NCBI GenBank assembly: GCA_014192425.1
Contig: BJHK01000009.1
Span: 62,001 to 126,000, forward strand
DNA length: 64,000 bases
Reading direction: 5' to 3'
DNA from: Planctomycetia bacterium
GTDB taxonomy: Bacteria > Planctomycetota > Planctomycetia > Pirellulales > UBA1268
Both the position numbers and the translations under genes were made by a program. Below, one piece after another: positions 55,166 through 63,668 of this stretch (the stretch's first letter is position 1; every line of letters starts with the position of its first letter). Below the pieces are notes generated by a model. It did not search any database. It was not told the DNA's origin and was given only the letters and a program-made list of their open reading frames with translations.

Positions 55166-55689
55166 GGCGATTGCTCCAGCAACCGGGGAGCCGATCCGGA
55201 ATTATCGTACACCGCCCACGCATCCATGAGCGGCCGATACGCCGTTTGAAAATGTGCCCACCCGCGGGCGAACCGGCGGCGGACGGCAGCGGCCGGCACG
55301 TCGTGTCCCCCCTGCCGGACCCGGGCTGCTATGCGACGCAGCGCCACGCCAGGCGACGACAGCCGCAAAAAGATCATCTCCAGCCGGTATCCGGCGGCTT
55401 TCCACCGGCGCAGGCGGGCCAGATGCATCCGACCGCTGAGCGTCGTCTCGAAAGCGAACTCTGTGCCTTGGGCGGCCAGCCTTTCGATTTCATTCACGAA
55501 CAATCGGCCCGCCGCCACGGCCGCTGCCGCAGGTTGCAAGGGGGAAAGACCTGCCGCGAGCAGATCCGCATTGACGAAGTGCAGGACGCCGGCATCGGCT
55601 GGAAGATACTCGCGGGCAAAGGTGGTCTTTCCGGCACCATTGGGGCCGGCAATGACGATGCAACGCGGAGCATAGCGACGGTGATTCAT
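55162..55689 (-). CDS. Zeta toxin-like nucleotide kinase
   Basis: 175 residues from ATG 55689 (a longer start at 55710 is possible). RCIVIAGPNGAGKTTFAREYL is the Walker A loop, VLHFVNADLLAAGLSP the next conserved stretch of zeta-toxin/AAA kinases, then EFAFETTLSGRMHLARL and GYRLEMIFLRLSSPGVALRRIAARV. Zeta toxins phosphorylate UDP-N-acetylglucosamine precursors; related kinases may use other substrates. On the opposite strand to the ABC-2 cluster, with its promoter region next to the 55815 gene. With 54968 it forms a probable toxin-antitoxin module. Confidence 0.8.
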   Translation of the reverse strand: MNHRRYAPRCIVIAGPNGAGKTTFAREYLPADAGVLHFVNADLLAAGLSPLQPAAAAVAAGRLFVNEIERLAAQGTEFAFETTLSGRMHLARLRRWKAAGYRLEMIFLRLSSPGVALRRIAARVRQGGHDVPAAAVRRRFARGWAHFQTAYRPLMDAWAVYDNSGSAPRLLEQSP

Positions 55690-55814
55690 GATGGACTCAT
55701 GATCATACATCGGCGCCATGCATCCGCGCGTCCGACGGCCGGTTTCCCCTACCATGGTTCTTTCAACACGGTCGCCGGCCGAGAGAGCCTGCGGACGCCA
55801 CCACGAGTCACGAC

Positions 55815-57263
55815 ATGAGCACGACGGCGACGCTGCAGGCTTCGGCCGACCAGTCCTGGCGCGGCGACGATTTTCCGCACTGGCTGCCGCCGATGCTCGT
55901 CCGCGAGCTGCGTCAGGGCATCCAATCGGGCGTGTTCTTCTGGACGTTCCTCATCCTCCAGTTCGCCCTGCTGCTGTTCGCGCTCTTCGCCCTCCTCGTC
56001 CAGGCGGGGACGCCCGATCTCGACGCCGTCCGCGGCTTCGACGGGCTCTTCTGGGGGATCCTCGCGATCGGCCTCGGACTGGTGATGCCGCTCCGCGGCC
56101 TGACGGCCGTGGCATCCGAACGCACGGGCAACAACCTCGACCTCGTCCGGCTGACGAAGCTCTCCGCCACGCGGATCGTCATCGGCAAGTGGCTGGCCCT
56201 CGTGGCGCAGGTGCTGCTCGTGGCCTCGGCCGTGCTTCCCTACCTCACGGTCCGCTACTTCTTCGGCGGCGTGAACGTCGTCGGCGACCTCGCGACACTC
56301 GGCTGGCTGCTCGTCTGGTCGGCCGTCCTCGCCGCCGTCGCCGTCTACTACTCGACGCGGCCGCAGCGGGAGCGGGTCGGTGTCCTGCTGCTGCTCGGCT
56401 TCCTCGGTCTCGGCTCGCTGGGCGGCGTGGCCGCGGCGCCGAGGGGTGGCGGCACTGCCTCGCTCTCGTCGGGCACCGGCTGGCTCATGCTCACCATCGC
56501 GTCTCTGTACGCGGCCCTGTTCCTCGAGGCCGCCGCGGCGAGCATCGCGCCGCCGGCCGAGAACCACGCCCTGCCCAAGCGGCTTCTCGGCCTCGGCTGC
56601 GCGGCGATCATCGCCGGCGTCGGCCTGTGGGGCTCTGCGGCCTGGTTCTGGTCGCTGCTCGGCGTGCTCGGACTGCCCGTGGTGTTCATCACCGTGGCCG
56701 CGCTCTGCGAACGGCCCGTCCGGGTGCGGCGCATGCACACGCCGTTCGCCCGCGGCGGCCTGGCCGGCCGGCTCGCCGCGGCGGCGTTCACGCCCGGCTG
56801 GGCGACCGGCCTGGTGTTTTTTGTCCTCGCCTTCGCGCTGGTCGCGACGGGCCTGCTCGCCAGGGCGGCGGCCGACAACGCCATGGACAAGACCCTCCCC
56901 TTCGTGAGCCTCTCGGCCGCGGCAATCCTGCTTCCGCTGCCGCTGCTGCTGCTCGTACCCCGGCTCAACGCCCGCGGATCGCTGTACGCGGCGGTGCAGT
57001 TCCTGTGCATCATCCCCTGGGGCGTGGACCTTGCGGTTCGGGAACTGCCCGGCTTCCGCTCCGAGGGCCTGCTTCCCCTCGTCGCCCTGTTTCCACTGGC
57101 CGGCATCCTCCGGCTCCTGCAGCGGGCCCCCGACGGCACACGGCAGACCCTGTTCTACGTCGGCTGCGGGATCACGGTGATCGTCCTCCAGATCGTCCTC
57201 CGCCGCTGGCTCAGCGCGATGCGCGAGACGCAGCGGCTCGTTGGCGGGAGACCGCCGGCATGA
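55815..57263 (+). CDS. Single-copy ABC-2 permease
   Basis: 482 residues. Begins MSTTATLQASADQSW followed by RGDDFPHWLPPMLVRELRQG, the same leader as each half of the fused permease at 51843, and contains RGLTAVASERTGNNLDLVRL with LTKLSATRIVIGKWLALVAQ. About eleven helices. It ends SAMRETQRLVGGRPPA. It is separated from the fused copy by the inserted zeta-like module. Its stop overlaps the DUF58 start (ATGA), so transport and DUF58 are coupled here. Confidence 0.82.
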   Translation: MSTTATLQASADQSWRGDDFPHWLPPMLVRELRQGIQSGVFFWTFLILQFALLLFALFALLVQAGTPDLDAVRGFDGLFWGILAIGLGLVMPLRGLTAVASERTGNNLDLVRLTKLSATRIVIGKWLALVAQVLLVASAVLPYLTVRYFFGGVNVVGDLATLGWLLVWSAVLAAVAVYYSTRPQRERVGVLLLLGFLGLGSLGGVAAAPRGGGTASLSSGTGWLMLTIASLYAALFLEAAAASIAPPAENHALPKRLLGLGCAAIIAGVGLWGSAAWFWSLLGVLGLPVVFITVAALCERPVRVRRMHTPFARGGLAGRLAAAAFTPGWATGLVFFVLAFALVATGLLARAAADNAMDKTLPFVSLSAAAILLPLPLLLLVPRLNARGSLYAAVQFLCIIPWGVDLAVRELPGFRSEGLLPLVALFPLAGILRLLQRAPDGTRQTLFYVGCGITVIVLQIVLRRWLSAMRETQRLVGGRPPA

Positions 57264-58159
57264 ACCTCCGCGAGATCCACGCCCGGGCCAAGGCGGCGGC
57301 GACGGTCGCCCGGCTGCCGCTGCGCAGCGGCCGGTGGGCGGGCACGGCCGGCAACGTCCTCGGCAAGGGGACGGGCAGCTCGATCGACTTCCAGGACCAC
57401 CGGCAGTACGTGCCCGGCGACGACCCGCGGCACATGAACTGGCAGGCCTACGCCCGCACCGGCCACTACACGATGAAGCTCTACCGCGAGGAGGTGACGC
57501 CGCGGATCGACCTCGTCTTCGACACCAGCAGCTCGATGTTTCTCGACGCCGCCAAGGCCGAGCGGGTCTGGGAACTGTTTTATTTTTGCCTGGAGAGCGG
57601 CCTGCGGCTCGGCGGCCACCTCAAGCTCTTCCTGCTCGGCCGCGAGACGGGGGACGTGCCCGAAGAGCTCCCGGTGGAGCGGGCGCTGGCCGACGGTTGG
57701 CCGGCCGGCTGCGTCGCCGCCGCCCGCGGGGCGAGGCCGGCGACCGTGGCCGAGCCGGCGGGACTTGCCGACCAGCTCGACCGCGTGCCGCTGCGGGCGG
57801 GTTCGCTGCGGGTGCTCGTCAGCGACCTCCTCGACCCGTCCGCGCCCAGCCGGGCGACCGCCCGGCTCGCCGAGTCGCGCAGCCGTGGCATCGTCCTCGC
57901 GCCGTTTGCCATGGCCGAACGCGAGCCCGACTGGGACGGCAACGTCGAGTTCGAGGACGCGGAACGCGGGACGCGTTCGCGGCAGCGGGTCGAGGCCGAC
58001 ATGCTCGACCGCTACCGACTTGCCTACGCCCGGCACTTCACCGCCTGGCGCGAGGAGTGCGCCCGGCGCGGCCTCGGATTCGCCCGCGTCGCCGACGCCG
58101 GCGACCTGCTCGGCGCGCTCCGCGGTGAGGCGGTGCCGGCCGGCGTGATCGACATCTGA
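57260..58159 (+). CDS. DUF58 family protein
   Basis: 299 residues. The DUF58 core is FQDHRQYVPGDDPRHMNWQA near residue 45, followed by VTPRIDLVFDTSSSMFLDAAK, a VWA-like strand with the metal-binding DxSxS motif. DUF58 proteins accompany MoxR ATPases and VWA proteins in bacteria, where they probably act as adaptors in membrane-complex assembly. It starts within the preceding stop (ATGA) and is 21 bases before the BatA-like gene. Confidence 0.92.
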   Translation: MNLREIHARAKAAATVARLPLRSGRWAGTAGNVLGKGTGSSIDFQDHRQYVPGDDPRHMNWQAYARTGHYTMKLYREEVTPRIDLVFDTSSSMFLDAAKAERVWELFYFCLESGLRLGGHLKLFLLGRETGDVPEELPVERALADGWPAGCVAAARGARPATVAEPAGLADQLDRVPLRAGSLRVLVSDLLDPSAPSRATARLAESRSRGIVLAPFAMAEREPDWDGNVEFEDAERGTRSRQRVEADMLDRYRLAYARHFTAWREECARRGLGFARVADAGDLLGALRGEAVPAGVIDI

Positions 58160-58180
58160 GCCCCGGAGAGGTGACGCACC

Positions 58181-60094
58181 ATGATCCCGGGAATGTTCTT
58201 CGCCAATCCGTGGGGGCTCCTCGCCCTCGCCGCCCTGCCGGTGATCGTCGGCATCCACTGCCTCCAGGAAAAGTCGCGCCGCGTCCGGGCGAGCACGCTC
58301 TTTCTCCTCGAACGGGCGGCGCCGCTGCCGAGCGGGGGCATCCGCCTGGAAAAATTCCGCAACTCGCTCCCCTTCTGGATGCAGCTCCTCGCCGCCGCGG
58401 CGCTCGCCTGGCTGCTCGCCGATCCGCGCTGGATCCGCAGCGACTCGCGGCAGACCGTGGCCGTGGTCCTCGACAGCTCGGCCTCGATGCAGGCCGGCCG
58501 CGCGGCCACGCTCGACCTCCTCGCCCGGCGGCTCGCCGCCTGGGACGCGGTGGCGGCCCGCACCGACTGGCACCTCCTCGAGACCGGGCCGGGCCGACCG
58601 CCGCTGTACGCGGGCAGGAATCTCGGCGAACTGCTGGCCGCGGCGAAGGACTGGCGGCCGACGCTTGGCACCCACGACTTTTCTGCCGCGCTCGGCATCG
58701 CGACGAACCTCGTCCCCCCTGCCGCCGGCGTTGTGATCCTCGTCACCGACCGGCCCGTGGACGTCCCCGGTGGCGTGGCGGTGCTCGCGGCCGGCACGTC
58801 GTTCGACAACGTCGGCTTCTCCGGCGGCGACGTCGGCCGGCGCGGCGCCGAGACCGGCTGGCGGGTTCTCGTCACCAATCATGGCACCGCCCCGCAACGC
58901 CGCGACGTCTCGGTGCGAACCCTCGGCACGGGCACCGGCACGGCCGCCGGTCCGGCGCAATCGATCCGACTCGAACCCGGCCAAAGCCGCACGCTCGAGG
59001 GCCGCTGGCCCGACGGTGCGGAGCGGATCGTGATCGGCCTGTCCGGCGATCGATTCGCCTGGGACGACGCGCTGCCGCTCGTCCGGCCAGTCGACCGCAC
59101 CGTCAAGGTGGCGATCGGGATCGGCGGCCCCGTCGGCGAGTTGCTCGCGAAGATGATCCGGGCGGCCGACGGCGTGGAGATCGTGACCGACCCGGCAACC
59201 GCGGACCTCGTCGTCGGCCCCTTCACCGCCGACGCCACGACCGACTCGATCCAGATCGCCGTCGGCGATCTGCCGGCCGCAGACGCGAAGCCCCCGGCCG
59301 ACGGCGCGAAGTCCGCCGGGCAGGAAAAGCCGCCGGCTGCCGCAGCCGCCCCGATCGCCTTCGATCCCGCCTGGGTGGCGGCCGAGGATCATCCGCTCAC
59401 CCGCGATCTCGGCTGGGGCGGCCTCTTGTCGGGGCCGGCCGGAAACCTCGGCCTGACGGCGACGGACGAGGCGTTGCTCTGGAAGGGGGGCAGGCCGCTG
59501 GCCTTCGCCCGCTCGACCAGGCTCAGCGGCGGCCGGATCGTCCGCAGCCTGGTTCTCAACTTCGACCTCGCGGGCTCGACCGCGGCCCGCACGCCGGCGC
59601 TCGTCGTGCTCGTGCAACGGTTCATCGACCGCATCCGGTCGCGGATCCCGCGGCCGTGGGCCGACAACTTCGAGACCGGCCAGACGCTCGACCTGCCCGA
59701 AGCGGTCCGCGACGGCGCGGTGGACCGGACCACGATCGAGTCGGTCGGTCGCGACGGCGGGCCCGCCGTCACGGCGCCGTTCCGGGGCCGGGCTCCCGAG
59801 GAGCCGGGCTTCTTCACCGTGACCGCGGTCCGCGGAACGCCGCCGGCCACGGTCGGCATCGTGGCGGGCGCCGCCCAGTTCGCCGACTCGCGGGAGTGCG
59901 ACTTCCGCGCCGCCGCGGCCATCGACACGCTCGAGGCCGTCCGCATGGAGCGGGCGCTCAAGCAGTCGATCGAGGACCCGTGGGCGCCGCTCTGGCTGGG
60001 ACTCGCGATCGCCGCCCTGCTCGTCGCCTGGGGATGGCGGGCGGCCGGGGAGCGGCCGGCCCCGGTCCTGGCATACACTCGCACCGCACCCTGA
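58181..60094 (+). CDS. BatA-like membrane protein with VWA domain
   Basis: 637 residues. The N-terminal FFANPWGLLALAALPVIVGIHCLQ with an adjacent helix (LPFWMQLLAAAALAWLLADP) is the BatA/aerotolerance N-terminal domain. TVAVVLDSSASMQAGRAAT contains the DxSxS metal-binding motif of a VWA domain. A C-terminal helix (LWLGLAIAALLVAWGWRAAG) anchors it. The protein may form part of a MoxR-dependent complex in the inner membrane. 19 bases before the next VWA gene. Confidence 0.8.
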   Translation: MIPGMFFANPWGLLALAALPVIVGIHCLQEKSRRVRASTLFLLERAAPLPSGGIRLEKFRNSLPFWMQLLAAAALAWLLADPRWIRSDSRQTVAVVLDSSASMQAGRAATLDLLARRLAAWDAVAARTDWHLLETGPGRPPLYAGRNLGELLAAAKDWRPTLGTHDFSAALGIATNLVPPAAGVVILVTDRPVDVPGGVAVLAAGTSFDNVGFSGGDVGRRGAETGWRVLVTNHGTAPQRRDVSVRTLGTGTGTAAGPAQSIRLEPGQSRTLEGRWPDGAERIVIGLSGDRFAWDDALPLVRPVDRTVKVAIGIGGPVGELLAKMIRAADGVEIVTDPATADLVVGPFTADATTDSIQIAVGDLPAADAKPPADGAKSAGQEKPPAAAAAPIAFDPAWVAAEDHPLTRDLGWGGLLSGPAGNLGLTATDEALLWKGGRPLAFARSTRLSGGRIVRSLVLNFDLAGSTAARTPALVVLVQRFIDRIRSRIPRPWADNFETGQTLDLPEAVRDGAVDRTTIESVGRDGGPAVTAPFRGRAPEEPGFFTVTAVRGTPPATVGIVAGAAQFADSRECDFRAAAAIDTLEAVRMERALKQSIEDPWAPLWLGLAIAALLVAWGWRAAGERPAPVLAYTRTAP

Positions 60095-60113
60095 GCGAAG
60101 AAGGAATGCGACC

Positions 60114-62681
60114 ATGGGATTCCCGGGGCTCCGGTTCGTCGCGCCGCACTGGTTTCTCCTCCTGCCCGCCCTGGCGGCGGCGGGCTGGTATTGGCGTGGA
60201 CTGCGTCTGGAGCGGCCGCTGCGGGCGGCCTGCCTGCTCCTCGCCGTGATCATGCTCGCCGAGCCGCGGGTCCGCCTGCAGGGGGACGGCCTCGACCTCT
60301 GGGTGCTCGTGGACCAGTCGGAATCGGGCTGGGACGATCTCGCGCCGCGACTCCAGGAAATGGAGACGATCCTGGAGAAGTCGCGGGGCGTGGACGACCG
60401 GATCATCCACGTCGATTTCGCCGACGAGTCGCAGCCCCGCGGGGCCCTGGTCCGCAGCGGGGCCGCCGCCACCGAGTACGCCGGCCGCAGGTCGGCCACG
60501 CGGCTCGCCTCGGCCATCTCCCATGTCCTCGGCCTGATGCCTGCCGACCGCGCGGCCCGGATCCTCGCCATCACCGACGGCTACTCGACCGAACCGCTCG
60601 ACCGGATCGCCGACAAGCTGCTCGCCAAGGGGGTGGCGCTCGACGTCCGCCTGCCGCCGCGGCGCGAGGTCGACGACTTCGCCGTCGCCGCGTTCCGCGC
60701 CCCGCGCCGCGTCCAGGCCCGCGAGGGACTGCTCGCCGAGGTCGTCGTGCGCGGCCGCGACGCCACCGTGCCGCTGGAGATCCTGCGCGATGGCAAGCCG
60801 ATCGGCACGCAGCAGGTCGAAATCCGCGCGGGAGTGGGCCGCGTCCGGTTCACCGACCGGCTCGCCGCCGCCGGCGCGCACCGCTACACGGTGCGGATCG
60901 ACCCCGACGGCGACGCGATCAAGGGGAACAACGCGGCCGAGCAGTGGGTCGAGGTCCAGGGGGGCGGCCGGATCGTCCTCGTCACCGCCTCCACCGATCC
61001 GCCACTCGCCACCGCCCTCCGCGACCAGGGCCTCGAGGTGGAGGTCGTCTCCGACCTCGCCGCGGTGCACGTCGGCCTCCTCTCCGGCGCCGAGGGGGTG
61101 ATCCTCGACAACGTCCCCGCCTACAAGCTCGATCCGGGGTTCGTGAAGGGGCTGGAGTTCTTCGTCACGGCCCAGGGGGGCGGGCTGGCGATGATAGGCG
61201 GCAAATTCTCTTTCGCCGCCGGCGGCTGGTTCGGCTCCGCGGTCGGCCCGCTGCTGCCGGTGAGCATGGAGCTCAAGCAGGAGCACCGCAAGCTCGCGGT
61301 GGCGATGGCGATCGTCATGGACCGCTCGGGGAGCATGTCGATGACGGCGCCGGGCACCACGCAGACGAAGATGGCCCTCGCCGACGAGGGGGCGGCCCGG
61401 GCCATCGAGCTCCTCGGCGACAACGACATGGTGGTCCTGATTCCCGTGGACAGCGCCGCCCATCCCCTCTCCGAAACGCCGGTGGCGGTTGGTCCGAACC
61501 GGGCCAAGCTCGTGGCCGCGGCCCGCAGCGTGCAGAGCACGGGCGGCGGGATCTTCTGCTACACCGGCCTCGCCGAGGCGTGGGCGAAACTCGAGAAGAC
61601 GCGGGTCGGCCAGCGGCACGTCATCCTCTTCGCCGACGCCGCAGACGCCGAGGAGCCGGGCGAGTACAAGGCCCTGCTCGACGAGATGGTGAAGGCGAAG
61701 TGCACGGTGAGCGTCATCGGCCTCGGGGCGGAGACCGATGGTGACGCCGAGTTTCTCAAGGACATCGCCAAGCGCGGTGGCGGGCGGATCTTCTTCAACG
61801 CCGATGCCAAGGAACTGCCGGCGCTGTTCGAGATGGAGACGGCGACGATCGCCCGGTCGGCGTTCATCGAAGAACCCGTCGGGCTCAAGGGCACGCCCGG
61901 CTGGGCGGAGATCGCCGCCGCCCCGATGGACTGGCTGCCGCAGGTCGACGGCTACAACCTCACCTACATCAAGCCGAGCGCCGCGCAGGCCGCCGTGTCG
62001 GCCGACGAATACGCCGCACCGCTGGTCGCCTTCTGGCGGCGCGGCACGGGGCGGGTGGCGACGGTCGCGTTTCCACTGGGGGGCGAATATTCGCAACTGA
62101 CGCGCGACTGGGACGGCTACGGCGGCTTCGTGCAGAGCCTGGCCCGCTGGCTGGCCGGGCCGCCGCTGCCCCCCGGTGTCGGCATGCAGGCCCGCGTCGA
62201 GGGGACGCGGGTCCGGCTCGACCTCGTCTACGACGACTCGTGGGCCGAGCGGGTCGCGGCCGACCCGCCGGAACTGACCGTGTCGCGCGGGCCCGGCGGC
62301 GCGGCGACGAAGCTTTCCTGGGAGCGGCTCGCCCCCGGCCACTTCACGGCCGGGCTCGACGCGGCTGACGTCGATTACGTCCGTGGTGCGGTGCGGCTTG
62401 GCGAGTCGGCGCTGGCGGTGGGCCCGCTGAACGTCACGGCCAACCCGGAGTGGGCCTTCGACCGAACGCGGCTCGAGGAACTGCGCGCCGTCAGCGGCCG
62501 CTCGGGGGGTGTGGAGCGGGTCGATCTCTCTGACGTCTGGCGGGCCCCGCGGCCGGTCGCCTGGCGGGGCCTGCGGCGTTGGCTCCTGCCGCTGCTCGTG
62601 CTGCTGGTTCTCCTCGAGGCCCTGGCGACGCAGGTCGGCTGGGCCTGGCCCCGACCCGCCCCCACGCCGATACCGGCCTGA
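60114..62681 (+). CDS. Large VWA domain membrane protein
   Basis: 855 residues. N-terminal helices (HWFLLLPALAAAGWYW and RAACLLLAVIMLAEPRV) are followed by a long external region; the VWA domain begins VAMAIVMDRSGSMSMTAPG near residue 400, with the complete DxSxS motif and GLGAETDGDAEFLKDIAKRGGG. A glutamine amidotransferase-like region (ILDNVPAYKLDPGFVKGLEFFV) precedes it. A C-terminal helix (WLLPLLVLLVLLEAL) ends the protein. It is the last gene of the MoxR cluster. Confidence 0.82.
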   Translation: MGFPGLRFVAPHWFLLLPALAAAGWYWRGLRLERPLRAACLLLAVIMLAEPRVRLQGDGLDLWVLVDQSESGWDDLAPRLQEMETILEKSRGVDDRIIHVDFADESQPRGALVRSGAAATEYAGRRSATRLASAISHVLGLMPADRAARILAITDGYSTEPLDRIADKLLAKGVALDVRLPPRREVDDFAVAAFRAPRRVQAREGLLAEVVVRGRDATVPLEILRDGKPIGTQQVEIRAGVGRVRFTDRLAAAGAHRYTVRIDPDGDAIKGNNAAEQWVEVQGGGRIVLVTASTDPPLATALRDQGLEVEVVSDLAAVHVGLLSGAEGVILDNVPAYKLDPGFVKGLEFFVTAQGGGLAMIGGKFSFAAGGWFGSAVGPLLPVSMELKQEHRKLAVAMAIVMDRSGSMSMTAPGTTQTKMALADEGAARAIELLGDNDMVVLIPVDSAAHPLSETPVAVGPNRAKLVAAARSVQSTGGGIFCYTGLAEAWAKLEKTRVGQRHVILFADAADAEEPGEYKALLDEMVKAKCTVSVIGLGAETDGDAEFLKDIAKRGGGRIFFNADAKELPALFEMETATIARSAFIEEPVGLKGTPGWAEIAAAPMDWLPQVDGYNLTYIKPSAAQAAVSADEYAAPLVAFWRRGTGRVATVAFPLGGEYSQLTRDWDGYGGFVQSLARWLAGPPLPPGVGMQARVEGTRVRLDLVYDDSWAERVAADPPELTVSRGPGGAATKLSWERLAPGHFTAGLDAADVDYVRGAVRLGESALAVGPLNVTANPEWAFDRTRLEELRAVSGRSGGVERVDLSDVWRAPRPVAWRGLRRWLLPLLVLLVLLEALATQVGWAWPRPAPTPIPA

Positions 62682-62993
62682 CCGCCGCCACGGGTGGCGT
62701 AATTTTCCGCCCCGGTCGTCGCCCATGGCACCACGTGGACGGGTCCTGGAAGAGCGGCCTGTGCTGGAGCGTGGTTCAGGTCCTGGTGTCGCTACCGGTC
62801 CTGTGGGTCGTGCAGCGGACCATCGGCCGCGACACGGCGTGTGCGTGAGGCGATCGAGTCCACCGAACGGATGTCCTGCGATCTCGTGCGCTGAGCGATG
62901 GACGACGAGCCAACACCAGGTCGACGCAAGGGTGGCGGCAGCCACAGCGACCGGGCATGATGATGGGCGTCGACACCAATCGGAGAACACGGC
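62682..62993. other. Intergenic stretch before the Toprim gene
   Basis: About 310 bases. Contains the weak terminator at its start and a GGAGAA ribosome binding site at its end, just before the Toprim gene. No other gene or RNA recognised. It may hold the promoter of the Toprim gene, but no consensus match was seen. Confidence 0.4.
62686..62706 (+). terminator. Weak hairpin after the MoxR cluster
   Basis: CGCCAC and GTGGCG (62686-62691 and 62694-62699) form an inverted repeat with a two-base centre, so the stem is likely to be four pairs with a six-base loop. TAATTTT follows. Position right after the last stop supports a terminator, but the stem is short. Confidence 0.35.
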
Positions 62994-63668
62994 ATGGCAC
63001 AACGCATTGGGCGGTTCGCCGGCGGTCTGCCGCAGCTCGAGCCCTGCGCGGTCGGCGGGCCCGGATCGGGCGCGGAACTCTTCGTCGTCGAGGGCGAGTC
63101 GGCCGCTGCGGCGGTGACACGAATCCGCGCTCCCGCGTTCCAGGCCGTCCTGCCGATGCGGGGGAAACCGCTCAACGCCTTCAAGGCCTCCCGGGAGCGG
63201 GTCGCGGGCCACGCCCAGTACCGGGCGCTTGCCGACGCCCTCGGCACGAGCATCGGAGCCGAGTTCGATGCTGGCAGGCTGCGGTTCGACCGGATCCTCC
63301 TGCTCATGGATCCCGATGCCGACGGCATCCACTGCGGCGTGCTCCTGCTGATGTTCTTTCACCGCTGGATGCGGCCACTCCTCGAGGCCGGCCGGGTGGA
63401 GGTTGTTCGGCCGCCGTGGGGCGAGGTGACACGCGCCGGCGAAGGCGGCTGCCGGCTCGCCTTCTCCGCAGAGGAACTGGCAGGCCTGGCGGCTGCGACG
63501 CCTGAACGCGCAGCCGGGACGAGCCGCCGGTATCGCGGCCTCGCCGCCCTCGATGCCCGCGTGCTCCACGCCAACTGCGTCGCACCCGCAACCCGGCGGA
63601 CCGAACCGGTGTCCCCGGCCCGGGTCGAGGCGCTGATGGCCATCATGCAGGATCTGTCGATCACCTGA
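62994..63668 (+). CDS. Stand-alone Toprim protein resembling the GyrB C-terminal half
   Basis: 224 residues. ELFVVEGESAAAAVTRI is the Toprim motif of type IIA topoisomerase B subunits (catalytic Glu33), VLPMRGKPLNAFKAS is the next GyrB element, and LLLMDPDADGIHCGVLLLMFFHRW holds all three acidic residues (Asp106, 108, 110). GyrB has these about 400 residues in, after an ATPase and a transducer domain, and both are absent here. The last 90 residues differ from GyrB. A strong GGAGAA site precedes the ATG, so this is a deliberate gene and not a fragment. Possible role: nuclease, regulator of gyrase, or partner of another subunit. Confidence 0.8.
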   Translation: MAQRIGRFAGGLPQLEPCAVGGPGSGAELFVVEGESAAAAVTRIRAPAFQAVLPMRGKPLNAFKASRERVAGHAQYRALADALGTSIGAEFDAGRLRFDRILLLMDPDADGIHCGVLLLMFFHRWMRPLLEAGRVEVVRPPWGEVTRAGEGGCRLAFSAEELAGLAAATPERAAGTSRRYRGLAALDARVLHANCVAPATRRTEPVSPARVEALMAIMQDLSIT

